Positions 44,157 to 53,021 of a stretch of DNA of 64,000 bases are shown one piece after another. Below the pieces are notes generated by a model that was not told the origin of the DNA, made no database searches, and saw only the letters and a list, made by a program, of their open reading frames with translations. Numbering within the stretch: position 1 is the stretch's first letter; every line of letters begins with the position of its first letter. The stretch lies in the NCBI GenBank assembly GCA_965279295.1, contig CBDIHQ010000004.1, one strand, 5' to 3'. A program made the translations under genes and the position numbers. The stretch comes from Aquabacter sp965279295 (GTDB taxonomy: Bacteria; Pseudomonadota; Alphaproteobacteria; Rhizobiales; Xanthobacteraceae).

Positions 44157-44218
44157 GGTTCGGACATGCCCCCGTTGGCGAGAAGGCGGGACCCTAGGCC
44201 CGCCCGCATGCCCATGCC

Positions 44219-44254
44219 AGACTTCTTATCGCCGGGGTGGCGTATAAGAAGTCT
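44219..44254 (-). terminator. Strong hairpin after the LLM oxidoreductase gene
   Basis: AGACTTCTTAT (44219-44229) pairs perfectly with ATAAGAAGTCT (44244-44254), enclosing CGCC/GGCG with a 5-nt loop and a single bulged T. It begins 7 bp past the LLM gene stop. No U-tract, yet the stem is long; terminator role likely. Confidence 0.6.
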
Positions 44255-44261
44255 TCAGGGA

Positions 44262-45299
44262 TCACGCGCCGAGCATCTCGCGCACCAGGGGGATGACCTT
44301 GGTGCCGTAAAGCTCGATGCAGCGCATGAGCTTGTGGTGGGGCAGCGGACCGCCGGAATATTTCAGGTCGAAACGATCGATGCCCAGCGCCCGCACTGTT
44401 GCGGCGATCTTCTTGGCGACCGTCTCCGGCGAGCCGACATAGAGCGAGCCCCCGTCCGCCTCCCCGTCGAACTCATCGCGGCCCATCGGCGGCCAGCCGC
44501 GTTCGGCGCCGATCCGGTCGCGCATCTTCTTGTAGTCGGGAAACAATTCTTCCCGCGCCTGGGCATCCGTGTCGGCGATATAGCCGGGCGAGTGCACGCC
44601 CACCGGCAGCGTGGGCTTTTCCAATTGACCCAGCGCGCGGTGGTAGAGGTCCACATAAGGGCGGAACCGCTTGGGATCGCCGCCGATGATGGCGAGCATG
44701 AGCGGCAGGCCGTAGCGCGCCGCGCGCACCACGGATTCGGGCGTGCCGCCCACGCCGATCCAGGTCTTCAGCGTGCCGCGCTCGATCGGCGGAAACACCC
44801 GCTGGTCTTTCAACGGCGGGCGGATCGACCCCTCCCAGGTCACCGGCTCGCCGGAGATCAGGCCGGCGAACAGATCCAGCTTCTCCGAGAACAGGGTCTC
44901 GTACTGGTTCATGGGAAAACCGAACAGCGGGAAGCTCTCGGTGAAGGAGCCGCGCCCCAGGATCACCTCGGCGCGCCCGTTGGAGATGGCGTCCACTGTG
45001 GAAAATCGCTGGAACACCCGGATCGGGTCGTCGGAGGATAGCACCGTCACCGCCGAGCCCAGCCGGATGCGGCTGGTCTTCGCCGCGATGGCCGCAAGCA
45101 CCACCTCAGGAGCGGAGATCGCGAAATCGGCGCGGTGATGCTCGCCGACGCCGAAAAAATCGACCCCCACGCTATCCGCCAGCGCCGCTTGGGCGATCAG
45201 GTCGCGGATCACCTGGGCATGGGGCAGCAGGACGCCGTCCGGCCCGGCGGTGACGTCGCCGAAAGTGTCGAGGCCGAGTTCAAGGTGGGACACGGACAT
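44262..45299 (-). CDS. LLM-class flavin-dependent oxidoreductase
   Basis: 345 residues from ATG 45299 (MSVSHLELGLDTFGDV), with GGAG 4 nt upstream. Luciferase-like TIM barrel: GVGEHHRADFAISAPEVVLA, IRLGSAVTVLSSDDPIRVFQ, VDAISNGRAEVILGRGSF, TWIGVGGTPESVVRAARYGL and LYVGSPETVAKKIA. Members are FMN- or F420-dependent monooxygenases or dehydrogenases of very diverse substrates; this subgroup (GEHHR-S) is usually annotated as a putative alkanal-monooxygenase-like oxidoreductase. No neighbouring pathway genes point to a substrate. Confidence 0.92.
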   Translation of the reverse strand: MSVSHLELGLDTFGDVTAGPDGVLLPHAQVIRDLIAQAALADSVGVDFFGVGEHHRADFAISAPEVVLAAIAAKTSRIRLGSAVTVLSSDDPIRVFQRFSTVDAISNGRAEVILGRGSFTESFPLFGFPMNQYETLFSEKLDLFAGLISGEPVTWEGSIRPPLKDQRVFPPIERGTLKTWIGVGGTPESVVRAARYGLPLMLAIIGGDPKRFRPYVDLYHRALGQLEKPTLPVGVHSPGYIADTDAQAREELFPDYKKMRDRIGAERGWPPMGRDEFDGEADGGSLYVGSPETVAKKIAATVRALGIDRFDLKYSGGPLPHHKLMRCIELYGTKVIPLVREMLGA

Positions 45300-45421
45300 A
45301 CGCTCCAATGGGGCCGATGGCGGCTTTTAGCAGATGTGGTGCGGCCCGGTCGTTCCGGCCATTGCCCCGGTGCAAGGACCCGTTTGCGTGGGGGCAAGTT
45401 CGTCCCGCACCACCGCCAGCC

Positions 45422-45892
45422 TCACCCGCCAAACCGTCGCGGCACAACGAGCTTTGCGCTGAGGATCTGCGCCACCTCGCCCCTCTGGTTCTTCGTCTCG
45501 CTTCGCAGCAGCACCATGCCCCGTTCCGGGCGCGAACGGGACGGGGTGATCTCCATCACCTCGCTCTCCACATGCAACGTATCGCCTGGGCGCGTCGGGC
45601 GCGGCCATGAAATCTCCCCGCCCGCGCCGATGACCCCGCCGGCCATGGGCACGCTCTCCACCAGCATCCGCATGGTGAGCGCCATGGTGTGCCAGCCGCT
45701 CGCCGCCAGTCCGCCGAAGAAGGTGCCCTTGGCGGCTTCCTCATCCATGTGAAATGGCTGGGGGTCGAAGGCGCCCGCGAATGCCTTGATGGCGGTTGCA
45801 TCCACCGTCACGCCCGCACTCGTAAACCGCTGCCCCACACGCAGATCGTCCAGATACAGAAGTTCCGCCGCGATCCCGGACATGGCCGCCAT
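45422..45892 (-). CDS. MaoC family (R)-hydratase-like protein
   Basis: 156 residues, single hot-dog domain. Motifs: LYLDDLRVGQRFTSAGVTVD, KAFAGAFDPQPFHMDEEAAK with the hydratase Asp and His (FDPQPFHMDE), FFGGLAASGWHTMAL, and WPRPTRPGDTLHVESEVMEI. MaoC hydratases act on enoyl-CoA in fatty acid or polyester metabolism. No acyl-CoA genes lie alongside, so the substrate is open. It is divergent from the HxlR-MATE operon with 67 bp between starts, so the HxlR regulator might control both directions. Confidence 0.93.
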   Translation of the reverse strand: MAAMSGIAAELLYLDDLRVGQRFTSAGVTVDATAIKAFAGAFDPQPFHMDEEAAKGTFFGGLAASGWHTMALTMRMLVESVPMAGGVIGAGGEISWPRPTRPGDTLHVESEVMEITPSRSRPERGMVLLRSETKNQRGEVAQILSAKLVVPRRFGG

Positions 45893-45959
45893 CTCCTGAA
45901 TTAAGTTACTTGCATGATGATAGTCAAAAGATTATAAGGACGCCATATCTGTTTTGAGA

Positions 45960-46481
45960 ATGGCCTCGCCCATGAAGCGCACCAGCTTCGGAACCATGTC
46001 CTGCCCCATCGCCCGCAGCCTGGAGCGCGTTGGCGAATGGTGGAGCATTCTGATCCTGCGGGATGCGCTGAACGGCTTCACCCGGTTCGACGATTTCCAG
46101 AAAAGCCTCGGCATCGCCCCCAACATGCTGACGCGCCGTCTCAACGGTCTGGTGGAAGAGGGCCTGATGGAGCGCCAGCCCTACAGCACCCGTCCGCCGC
46201 GCTTTGAATATGTGCTCACCGAGCGGGGGCGCGACTTCAAGCCGGTGGTGGTGTCGCTGCTGGCCTGGGGCAATCGCCATTTCGCGCCGGAGGGGGAGAG
46301 CGTGGTGATCCGCAACATCGAGACCGGCGATCTGGCCGATCCCGTCCTGGTGGACCGCATCAGCGGCCGCCCGATGACCGACCCGGTGTTCCGCAGCGGG
46401 CCGGGCCCCGCAGCGGGCGAAGGCACGCACCGCAAGTTCGCCGCTCTCCAATCCTTGCGCGATGGCGCGGGAGCCGAATGA
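45960..46481 (+). CDS. HxlR family transcriptional regulator
   Basis: 173 residues from ATG 45960, inside a frame beginning with TTG 6 bp earlier. The HxlR winged-helix domain occupies 1-110: SCPIARSLERVGEWWSILIL, GFTRFDDFQKSLGIAPNMLT, RRLNGLVEEGLMERQPYST and RFEYVLTERGRDF. A cysteine near the N-terminus is present. A 60-residue C-terminal extension (ESVVIRNIETGDLADPVLVD) is beyond the core domain and may bind a ligand. The MATE exporter gene starts at its stop codon, so it probably regulates this exporter and perhaps the divergent maoC gene. Confidence 0.93.
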   Translation: MASPMKRTSFGTMSCPIARSLERVGEWWSILILRDALNGFTRFDDFQKSLGIAPNMLTRRLNGLVEEGLMERQPYSTRPPRFEYVLTERGRDFKPVVVSLLAWGNRHFAPEGESVVIRNIETGDLADPVLVDRISGRPMTDPVFRSGPGPAAGEGTHRKFAALQSLRDGAGAE

Positions 46482-46482
46482 C

Positions 46483-47880
46483 ATGAACATCGCCTCTCCC
46501 CAGGTTGCCGCCTCAGCGCCCGTCCCGCAGCACAGCGCCCGCACGCTGCACATGCTCCAGGCGCCGATCCTGCCCATGCTCCTGCGCATGGCATGGCCCA
46601 ACATCCTGATCATGGTGGCGCAAGCCTCGACCGGCCTGATCGAGACCTGGTGGATCTCCCATCTGGGCACCGATGCGCTGGCCGGCATGGCCCTGGTGTT
46701 TCCGCCCGTCATGCTGATGCAGATGGTGTCCAACGGCGCCATGGGCGGGGGCATCTCCTCCGCCATCGCCCGTGCGCTGGGCCGTGCCGACCGGGTCGGG
46801 GCGGATGCCCTGGTGCTTCACGCCGTGGTCATCAACATCGCCATCGCGCTCGTGCTCACCGCGATCATGCTCATCTGGGGCCGCCCAATCTATCGCGCGC
46901 TCGGCGGCGAGGGGCCGGAGCTGGAAGCGGCACTCACCTATTCCAACGTCGTGTTCGCGGGCATGGTCAGCCTGTGGCTGATGGCCGGGCTCGCCAGCAT
47001 CATCCGGGGCACCGGCAACATGATGTTCCCGGCGTTCGTGATCTGCGGCGGCGTGGTGCTGCTGATCCCGCTCTCACCGCTGCTGATCTTCGGCTTCGGC
47101 CCGATCCCCGCCATGGGCGTGGCCGGCGGCGGCGCGGCGCTGGTGATCTACAACACCGGCGGCATGCTGGTGATGGCTTGGTACATTCTCTCCGGCCGGA
47201 ACGTGGCGCAGTTCCGCTGGGTGCGGCTGCACTGGTCCATGTTCAAGGAGATTCTGCGCATCGGCGCGGTGGCGGCGATCACCTCGCTCCAGACCAATGT
47301 CACCATCGCCTTGGCGACAGCGCTGGTGGCGGGCGCGGCGAGCATCGACGCGGTGGCCGGCTTCGGCACCGGCGCACGGCTGGAATATCTGCTGGTGCCA
47401 CTGGTGTTCGGCCTCGGCGGTCCCCTGGTGGCCCTGGTGGGCACCAATATGGGCGCGGGCCAGAATCAGCGGGCGCTGCGCATCGCCTTGATCGGCGGGG
47501 CCATCGCGTTCGGATTGACGGAGACCATCGGCATCCTCGCCGCGATCTGGCCCGCTGCGTGGTTGTCCCTGTTCAGCACGGATCCGGCGATGATCGCCAC
47601 CGGCAGTGCCTATCTCAGGATTGTCGGTCCGACCTATGGCTTCTTCGGCCTTGGCCTGTGTCTCTATTTCGCCTCACAGGGCGCGGGACGCCTGATGTGG
47701 CCGCTCCTGGCGGGTACGCTGCGCATCGTCATCGCCGGCGGCGGCGGATGGCTTGCCTTGCGGCTCACCGGCTCCCTCACCGCCCTGTTCGGCGCCCTGG
47801 CGCTTGGGCTGGTGGTCTATGGCCTCACCATCGCTGGCGCCGTGAAATCCGGCGTGTGGTTCAAGAACCGGGCGGCGTGA
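46483..47880 (+). CDS. MATE family efflux transporter
   Basis: 465 residues from ATG 46483, preferred over ATG 46462 because GGGAG lies 9 nt before it. About 12 membrane segments. Typical MATE elements: PILPMLLRMAWPNILIMVAQ, GLIETWWISHLGTDALAGMA, RGTGNMMFPAFVI, a second repeat starting EILRIGAVAAITSLQTNVTI, and GAGQNQRALRIALIGGA. These exporters use Na+ or H+ gradients to expel cationic drugs and metabolites. Directly downstream of an HxlR gene (stop-start overlap region), so likely regulator and target in one operon. It converges with dapB, 15 bp apart. Confidence 0.94.
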   Translation: MNIASPQVAASAPVPQHSARTLHMLQAPILPMLLRMAWPNILIMVAQASTGLIETWWISHLGTDALAGMALVFPPVMLMQMVSNGAMGGGISSAIARALGRADRVGADALVLHAVVINIAIALVLTAIMLIWGRPIYRALGGEGPELEAALTYSNVVFAGMVSLWLMAGLASIIRGTGNMMFPAFVICGGVVLLIPLSPLLIFGFGPIPAMGVAGGGAALVIYNTGGMLVMAWYILSGRNVAQFRWVRLHWSMFKEILRIGAVAAITSLQTNVTIALATALVAGAASIDAVAGFGTGARLEYLLVPLVFGLGGPLVALVGTNMGAGQNQRALRIALIGGAIAFGLTETIGILAAIWPAAWLSLFSTDPAMIATGSAYLRIVGPTYGFFGLGLCLYFASQGAGRLMWPLLAGTLRIVIAGGGGWLALRLTGSLTALFGALALGLVVYGLTIAGAVKSGVWFKNRAA

Positions 47881-47895
47881 AGATGTGGCCGGGCT

Positions 47896-48711
47896 TCAGA
47901 ATCCGCTGAGGCCCAGCACGTCCGCCATGGAATAAAGGCCGGGCTCCCGGCCCACCGCCCAGCGGGCGGCGGTGAGGGCGCCGTTGGCGAAGATCGAGCG
48001 GTCTTCCGCCTTGTGCACCAGTTCGATGCGCTCCGACGGGCCGGCGAAGATAACGATGTGCTCGCCCACCACAGAGCCGCCGCGTAGGCTGGCAAAGCCG
48101 ATATCGCCCGCCTTGCGGCTCCCGGTGTGCCCGTCGCGCACACGAACCGCGTGCTCCTCGAGCATGACCTCACGCCCCTCTGCGGCCGCCTCGCCAAGCA
48201 GCAGAGCCGTGCCCGAGGGCGCATCCACCTTGCGGGCATGATGCATTTCCACGATCTCGATATCGAAATCGTCCCCCAGGGTCGCCGCCACACGGCGGGT
48301 CAGCGCCGCCAGCAGATTGACGCCCAGGCTCATGTTGCCGGACTTGACGATCGCGGTGCGCCGCGCCGCCGCCGCGACGGCGGAGAGGTCCTGCGAGGAG
48401 AAGCCGGTTGTGCCGATGACATGGGCGATCCCCGCCTCGGCGAGCCGATCGGCCAATCGCACGGACGAGGAGGGCGAGGAGAAATCGACCACGACGTCGA
48501 CCCCGTTCAATACCGCGCCCACATCCGCCTGGACCGTAACGCCCGACGCAGGGAGACCGGCCAGCACGCCGGCATCATCGCCGAGATGGGTGCTGGCGGA
48601 GTGCTCAAGCGCGCCCGCGAGCACCATTCCCTCGCCTTCCAGGACGGCGCGCAGAAGCGTGCGGCCCATGCGGCCGCCGGCGCCGGAGATAACGATGCGA
48701 AGGTCCGACAA
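47896..48711 (-). CDS. dapB: 4-hydroxy-tetrahydrodipicolinate reductase
   Basis: 271 residues from a TTG start (48711); no better start exists in frame and GGGG precedes it. DapB reduces HTPA in the lysine/diaminopimelate pathway. NAD(P)-binding motif VISGAGGRMGRTLL, VVDFSSPSSSVRL, VIGTTGFSSQDL, KSGNMSLGVNLLAAL, and the catalytic HH region in EIVEMHHARKVDAPSGTALL. The C-terminal FAGPSERIELVHKAEDRSIF is typical. It is downstream of pyrF by 32 bp on the same strand; the pair may share a transcript. Confidence 0.97.
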   Translation of the reverse strand: MSDLRIVISGAGGRMGRTLLRAVLEGEGMVLAGALEHSASTHLGDDAGVLAGLPASGVTVQADVGAVLNGVDVVVDFSSPSSSVRLADRLAEAGIAHVIGTTGFSSQDLSAVAAAARRTAIVKSGNMSLGVNLLAALTRRVAATLGDDFDIEIVEMHHARKVDAPSGTALLLGEAAAEGREVMLEEHAVRVRDGHTGSRKAGDIGFASLRGGSVVGEHIVIFAGPSERIELVHKAEDRSIFANGALTAARWAVGREPGLYSMADVLGLSGF

Positions 48712-48743
48712 ATTGCTACCCCGTCCCTGATGCTGCGGCGACC

Positions 48744-49454
48744 TTAACGGCCGCTGGCTTCCATTTCAGCGAGAATCGCGCGCGCCGCCGCCGCCGGATC
48801 TTGCGCTGCCGTGATCGGGCGTCCGACCACGATGGCGTTGGCGCCAGCCGCGACCGCGTCTCCCGGCGTTGCGATGCGCTTCTGATCGCCGACGTCGGCG
48901 CCCTGCGGCCGGACGCCAGGCGTCACCACCAGCCCGTCCGGCCCAAGAATGCTGCGCACCCGCCGCGCATCGGTCGGCGCGCAGATGACGCCGGCAATGC
49001 CTGCCTCGCGCGCTTGAGCGGCGCGCCGCAGCACCATGTCCTCGACCCGGCCGGCATAGCCGGCCGCCGCAAGATCGCTGTCGTCATAGGAGGTGAGAAC
49101 CGTGACCCCCAGCACCTTCATGGCGCTGCCCTTGGCACCGCGCGCCGCCGCAGCAAGGGTCTGCGGATAGGCATGGACCGTCAGAAGCGTCATGCCGCGT
49201 TCGGCGGCGGCGGCCGTGGCGCGTTCCACAGTCTGGCCGATGTCGTGCAGCTTCAGGTCGAGAAAGACTTTCTTGCCCGCGCCGATCAGGTCGGCGGCGA
49301 GGTCGAGGCCGCCGGAAATGGTCAGCTCCAGGCCGATCTTGTAGAAATCCACCGCATCCCCGAGCTGCCAGACCATCGCTTCGGCGGCGGCGACCGAGGG
49401 GAAATCGAGAGCGACGATCAGCCGGTCGCGCGGGTCCGCTTGAGGGGCTTCCAT
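48744..49454 (-). CDS. pyrF: Orotidine 5'-phosphate decarboxylase
   Basis: 236 residues from ATG 49454 (MEAPQADPRDRLIVALDFPS); the frame opens at 49583 without homology. PyrF makes UMP. TIM-barrel signature: ALDFPSVAAAEAM, YKIGLELTISGG, the catalytic D-K-D motif in FLDLKLHDIGQTV, LTVHAYPQTLAAA, and VTPGVRPQGADVGDQKRI with the phosphate-binding GRPITAA. It is 2 bp after the phosphatase-like gene and 32 bp before dapB, suggesting an operon of unrelated housekeeping functions. Confidence 0.97.
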   Translation of the reverse strand: MEAPQADPRDRLIVALDFPSVAAAEAMVWQLGDAVDFYKIGLELTISGGLDLAADLIGAGKKVFLDLKLHDIGQTVERATAAAAERGMTLLTVHAYPQTLAAAARGAKGSAMKVLGVTVLTSYDDSDLAAAGYAGRVEDMVLRRAAQAREAGIAGVICAPTDARRVRSILGPDGLVVTPGVRPQGADVGDQKRIATPGDAVAAGANAIVVGRPITAAQDPAAAARAILAEMEASGR

Positions 49455-49456
49455 GA

Positions 49457-50032
49457 TCAAGCCTCGTCTTCCATGGCGCGCCAGCGCGTGGGCGCCTGTG
49501 TTTCGGTCAGCGCATACCAGCAGCCCCCGCCGACCGGCGGCTGGTCGTGGGCGCGGGAGATCGGATAGCCGGCGAGATGGCACAAAAGCAAAGTGCCGAC
49601 GCCGCCGTGGCCGACGAAGATGGTTGGCACATCAGGCGCCTCGGCCAGCGCCGATTCCACCGCGCCGACGATGCGCGCCTGCGCATCCGCCGCGCGCTCC
49701 CAGCCGCGCACGCTCTGTTGGGGATGGGCAAAGAATTCGTTGGCGACCGCTTGAAACTCCGCCTCCGGCAGGAAGCCGGTCGCGGAGCGGTCGTTCTCGT
49801 GCATATGGGCGCGGATCTCAACGCCGATGCCAAGCGCCACGCCGATCACGGCGGCGGTCTCCTTGGCCTTGACCTCATCGCTGGAAACGACGCGCCCATA
49901 TCTCGCAAGAAGCGGCAACTGGGAGAAGGCGACGGTGCGCGCCACGCCGACATCCGACAGCGACCAGTCCGGCACGGGGACGGCCGGATCGACCTTAACC
50001 TGCGGATGGCTGACATAGATGAAAGGCGTCAT
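49457..50032 (-). CDS. Histidine phosphatase superfamily-like protein with altered RHG motif
   Basis: 191 residues. The overall alpha/beta pattern is that of phosphoglycerate-mutase-like proteins: IYVSHPQV at the N-terminus where RHG normally stands, WSLSDVGVARTVAFSQLPLL, VSSDEVKAKETAAVIG, then FVGHGGVGTLLLCHLAGYPI near the C-terminus (the second histidine). The first motif reads S-H-P, so the phosphate-binding arginine is missing while the nucleophilic histidine remains. Activity may be altered or lost. It starts the presumed operon with pyrF (2-bp spacing). Substrate unknown. Confidence 0.85.
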   Translation of the reverse strand: MTPFIYVSHPQVKVDPAVPVPDWSLSDVGVARTVAFSQLPLLARYGRVVSSDEVKAKETAAVIGVALGIGVEIRAHMHENDRSATGFLPEAEFQAVANEFFAHPQQSVRGWERAADAQARIVGAVESALAEAPDVPTIFVGHGGVGTLLLCHLAGYPISRAHDQPPVGGGCWYALTETQAPTRWRAMEDEA

Positions 50033-50077
50033 GCCGCACCTCGATGGCGAACAGGCGCGCCCCGCAGGGCTGGCCGA

Positions 50078-50680
50078 TCAGGGACGGCGATAAACCCAAA
50101 CCCGTGCAGGCGGCAGGTTCCACCAGACGCGCGGCGAACGCTCGCCCTTGATCTGACCGGGCTTGAGCGGCACCGGCGAAACCACCGCATAGGTGAACTG
50201 GACGAACGGCGCATCCTGCACGCACAGGTCGAATGCCTCGTTCACCATGCGGTCGCGATCTTGCGGCGAGCGGGTGAACAGCGGCAGGGACGAGATGGTG
50301 CCGATCGCCGGGGCGGGCAGTTTGTCCTTGAGTGTCTCGCGCATCTCATACGCATCGCCCTGGATGACGGTGACGCCCGGATAGCGCCGACGCAGCAGGC
50401 CGCAGAACTCCCGGTTATATTCGATGAGGAACAGCCGCTCGGGGGCAAAGCCGCGATTGAGCAGCGCCCGCGTGACCGGCCCTGTGCCCGGTCCAAGCTC
50501 GATCACCGGCCCCTCGACCTTCGGATCGAGGTATCCCGCCATCATCTTGGCCAACGCGCGGCCGGACGGCGACACCGCCCCGGTCTTTAGGGGGCTCTGG
50601 AACCATGATTGGAGAAAGCGGATCTCGTCGTTCACCTGCGGCTTGGACTTTGGGCCGCGCGGATTCGGAGACTGGAGCAT
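50078..50680 (-). CDS. PmtA-like phospholipid N-methyltransferase
   Basis: 200 residues from ATG 50680 (MLQSPNPRGPKSKPQVNDEI). A class I AdoMet methyltransferase: FLQSWFQSPLKTGAVSPSGR at the N-terminus, then the AdoMet motif PVIELGPGTGPVTRALLNRG, LFLIEYNREFCGLLRRRYPG, VIQGDAYEM and the SSLPLFTRSPQDRDRMVNEA segment. The pattern is that of rhizobial PmtA enzymes that methylate phosphatidylethanolamine toward phosphatidylcholine. The family is broad, so a related methyltransferase is possible. There is no membrane segment; PmtA is known to be membrane-associated but soluble-folded. Confidence 0.82.
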   Translation of the reverse strand: MLQSPNPRGPKSKPQVNDEIRFLQSWFQSPLKTGAVSPSGRALAKMMAGYLDPKVEGPVIELGPGTGPVTRALLNRGFAPERLFLIEYNREFCGLLRRRYPGVTVIQGDAYEMRETLKDKLPAPAIGTISSLPLFTRSPQDRDRMVNEAFDLCVQDAPFVQFTYAVVSPVPLKPGQIKGERSPRVWWNLPPARVWVYRRP

Positions 50681-50812
50681 TCGGCCGGCTCCGTGCCAGG
50701 TGAATAAAGTCTGCTGCCCGCGATTAGACGGGAAACAAGACGGGGTCAAGGCAAGGCCGGCTTATGAATAAGGGTAATCTAGTAGTGAATACGCCTGAAA
50801 GGGACCCTTGTT

Positions 50813-50842
50813 CCGAGGGAAAGCGCACGCTCTTTCCCTCGG
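50813..50842 (-). terminator. Hairpin terminator of galU
   Basis: CCGAGGGAAAG (50813-50823) and CTTTCCCTCGG (50832-50842) form a perfect 11-bp stem with an 8-nt loop, 12 bp past the galU stop. No U-tract follows. The position argues for termination or 3'-end protection. Confidence 0.6.
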
Positions 50843-50854
50843 GAATTCAGCGCC

Positions 50855-51748
50855 CTAGCAGAGGCGGTTGGCGTCGATGATGGCCTGAAGTTCGGTGCGG
50901 AATTCCGGCTCGATATCAGGGCGCGACAGCGCATAGGCCACGTTTGCCATCAGGAACCCGATCTTCGAGCCACAGTCATAAACCGTGCCGCCGAACTTCA
51001 CGGCGAAGAAACGCTCGCGCTCCTTCAGCTTGAGCATGGAATCTGTGAGCTGGATTTCGCCTCCCGCGCCGCTCTCCTGCTTCGCCAGAAGGTCGAAGAT
51101 GGTGGGCTGAAGGATGTAGCGTCCGGAAATGGCGAGGTTCGAAGGCGAGGTTCCCTTGACGGGCTTCTCCACCATGTCGGTGATTTCATCGACACCGGTC
51201 GGGGTCGGGCCAACCCCCACGATGCCATACTGATGGGTCTGGTCATCAGGCACCTCGTAGACCGATACGACATTGCCGCCGGTGCGGTTGTACGCCTCCA
51301 CCATGCTGGCAAGGCAACCCTTGCCGTTCGGCTGGAGGTGCAGCATGTCCGGCAGCAGCAGCGCGAAGGGCTCGTCGCCGATCAGGTCGCGGGCACACCA
51401 CACCGCATGGCCGAGGCCGAGAGGGAGTTGCTGGCGGGTGAAGGAGGTGGTGCCGGCCTTCGGGGTATCCCGGTCGAGCTGTTCCAGCTCCTTGATTTTG
51501 CCGCGGTCCGACAGTGTCTTTTCCAGCTCGAACTGCCGATCGAAATGATCCTCGATGACCGCCTTGTTGCGGCCGGTGACGAACACGATGTGCTCGATGC
51601 CCGCCGCGCGCGCCTCATCGACCACATGCTGGACCACCGGGCGGTCCACGACGGTCAGCATCTCCTTCGGCACCGCCTTGGTGGCCGGCAGGAACCGTGT
51701 GCCGAGACCGGCGACGGGGAGGATGGCTTTACGGAGAGGCTTAGGCAT
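50855..51748 (-). CDS. galU: UTP-glucose-1-phosphate uridylyltransferase
   Basis: 297 residues. Makes UDP-glucose from glucose-1-phosphate and UTP. Signature: KAILPVAGLGTRFLPATKAV with the nucleotide-binding loop, PKEMLTVVDRPVVQHVVDEA, then LGLGHAVWCARDLIGDEPFA, LLLPDMLH, VEKPVKGTSPSNLAISGRYI and GGTVYDCGSKIGFLMANVAY. Divergent from galE with 154 bp between the starts. The two enzymes provide UDP-glucose and UDP-galactose for surface polysaccharides and may supply the glycosyltransferases at 57-60 kb. Confidence 0.98.
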   Translation of the reverse strand: MPKPLRKAILPVAGLGTRFLPATKAVPKEMLTVVDRPVVQHVVDEARAAGIEHIVFVTGRNKAVIEDHFDRQFELEKTLSDRGKIKELEQLDRDTPKAGTTSFTRQQLPLGLGHAVWCARDLIGDEPFALLLPDMLHLQPNGKGCLASMVEAYNRTGGNVVSVYEVPDDQTHQYGIVGVGPTPTGVDEITDMVEKPVKGTSPSNLAISGRYILQPTIFDLLAKQESGAGGEIQLTDSMLKLKERERFFAVKFGGTVYDCGSKIGFLMANVAYALSRPDIEPEFRTELQAIIDANRLC

Positions 51749-51902
51749 CTAGAGCACCGTGGTTTGTTTGCCGCGTTCCTATCACAGGCGTGAACTGTGC
51801 CGCAAAGAAACCCGCGCGCGCGCAAAAGGTTCACCCATTGGCACGGATTGACCTTCGTCGCAGGCTGCCCCAGCCTGCCGCTCCATCGGACGGAGACACG
51901 GC

Positions 51903-52892
51903 ATGGCGGTTCTAGTCACGGGCGGCGGCGGATATATCGGCAGCCACATGGTTCTCGCGCTGCTGGACGCCGGTGAGAAGGTGGTGGTGCTCGATGACCT
52001 CTCCACCGGCTTCCGCTGGGCGATCGCCCCCGAGGCGACCTTCGTTTCAGGCGATGTCTGCGACGCCGAACTGGTGAAGCGCGTCGTCGCGGAACACGAG
52101 ATCGAGGCGGTGATCCATTTCGCCGCCCGCATCGTGGTGCCTGATTCGGTGGCGGACCCGCTCGGCTATTACCTCGCCAACACTGTGAAGACCCGCGCCC
52201 TGCTGGAGGCCGTTGTCGAGGCCGGCGTGCCGCATTTCATCTTCTCTTCCACCGCCGCCGTTTACGGCATGGTCGGCATCGATCCTGTGGCCGAGGATGC
52301 CGTGCTGGCGCCGATCTCGCCCTACGGCCGATCCAAGCTGATGAGCGAGTGGATGCTGAAGGACACCGCCTTCGCCTTCCCGCTGCGCTATGTCGCTCTG
52401 CGCTATTTCAACGTCGCCGGTGCCGACCCGGCGGGCCGGTCGGGACAATCCACCGCAGGGGCGACCCATCTGCTGAAGGTCGCCTGCGAGACCGCGCTCG
52501 GCAAGCGGCCGGGCATCGAGGTCTATGGCACCGATTATCCAACCCCTGACGGCACCTGCCTGCGCGACTACATCCATGTGAGCGACCTGGTCTCCGCCCA
52601 CCTCGACGCGCTGAACTATCTGCGCGCGGGCGGGGAAAGCCGGGTGTTCAATTGCGGCTACGGGCAGGGCTATTCCGTGCTGGATATGCTGGAGACGGTG
52701 AAAGCCATATCCGGCGTCGACTTCGCGGTGCGCTATTCTCCGCGACGCCCGGGCGATCCGGCGGCGGTGGTGGCAAAGGCGGACCTGATCCGCGCGGAAT
52801 TGGGCTGGTCGCCGAAGCTGGACGACCTGCCGCTCATCGTGCGCACCGCGTTCGACTGGGAGCGCCAATTGGGCGCGCGGCGCAACATCTGA
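51903..52892 (+). CDS. galE: UDP-glucose 4-epimerase
   Basis: 329 residues. Interconverts UDP-glucose and UDP-galactose. Rossmann motif LVTGGGGYIGSHMVLALLDA, DDLSTGFRWA, GDVCDAELV, then the catalytic serine/threonine in IFSSTAAVYG, Tyr-x3-Lys in SPYGRSKLMSEWML, LRYFNVAGADPAGRSGQS, DGTCLRDYIHVSDLVSAHLD and the C-terminal YSPRRPGDPAAVVAKADLIR. All catalytic residues are visible. The gene is divergent from galU and is followed 129 bp later by a lytic transglycosylase. Confidence 0.97.
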   Translation: MAVLVTGGGGYIGSHMVLALLDAGEKVVVLDDLSTGFRWAIAPEATFVSGDVCDAELVKRVVAEHEIEAVIHFAARIVVPDSVADPLGYYLANTVKTRALLEAVVEAGVPHFIFSSTAAVYGMVGIDPVAEDAVLAPISPYGRSKLMSEWMLKDTAFAFPLRYVALRYFNVAGADPAGRSGQSTAGATHLLKVACETALGKRPGIEVYGTDYPTPDGTCLRDYIHVSDLVSAHLDALNYLRAGGESRVFNCGYGQGYSVLDMLETVKAISGVDFAVRYSPRRPGDPAAVVAKADLIRAELGWSPKLDDLPLIVRTAFDWERQLGARRNI

Positions 52893-53021
52893 ACGGTGGG
52901 CGATGCGGCTTTTGCCGGAAACTTTCCCTGCGTTAACCCTGACGCAACCATATTCGCGGCCCATTAGGCGCACGACAGCAATGTTGGCCGGTGGGCCACA
53001 GCGATAAGGCGGGCGACAGGA

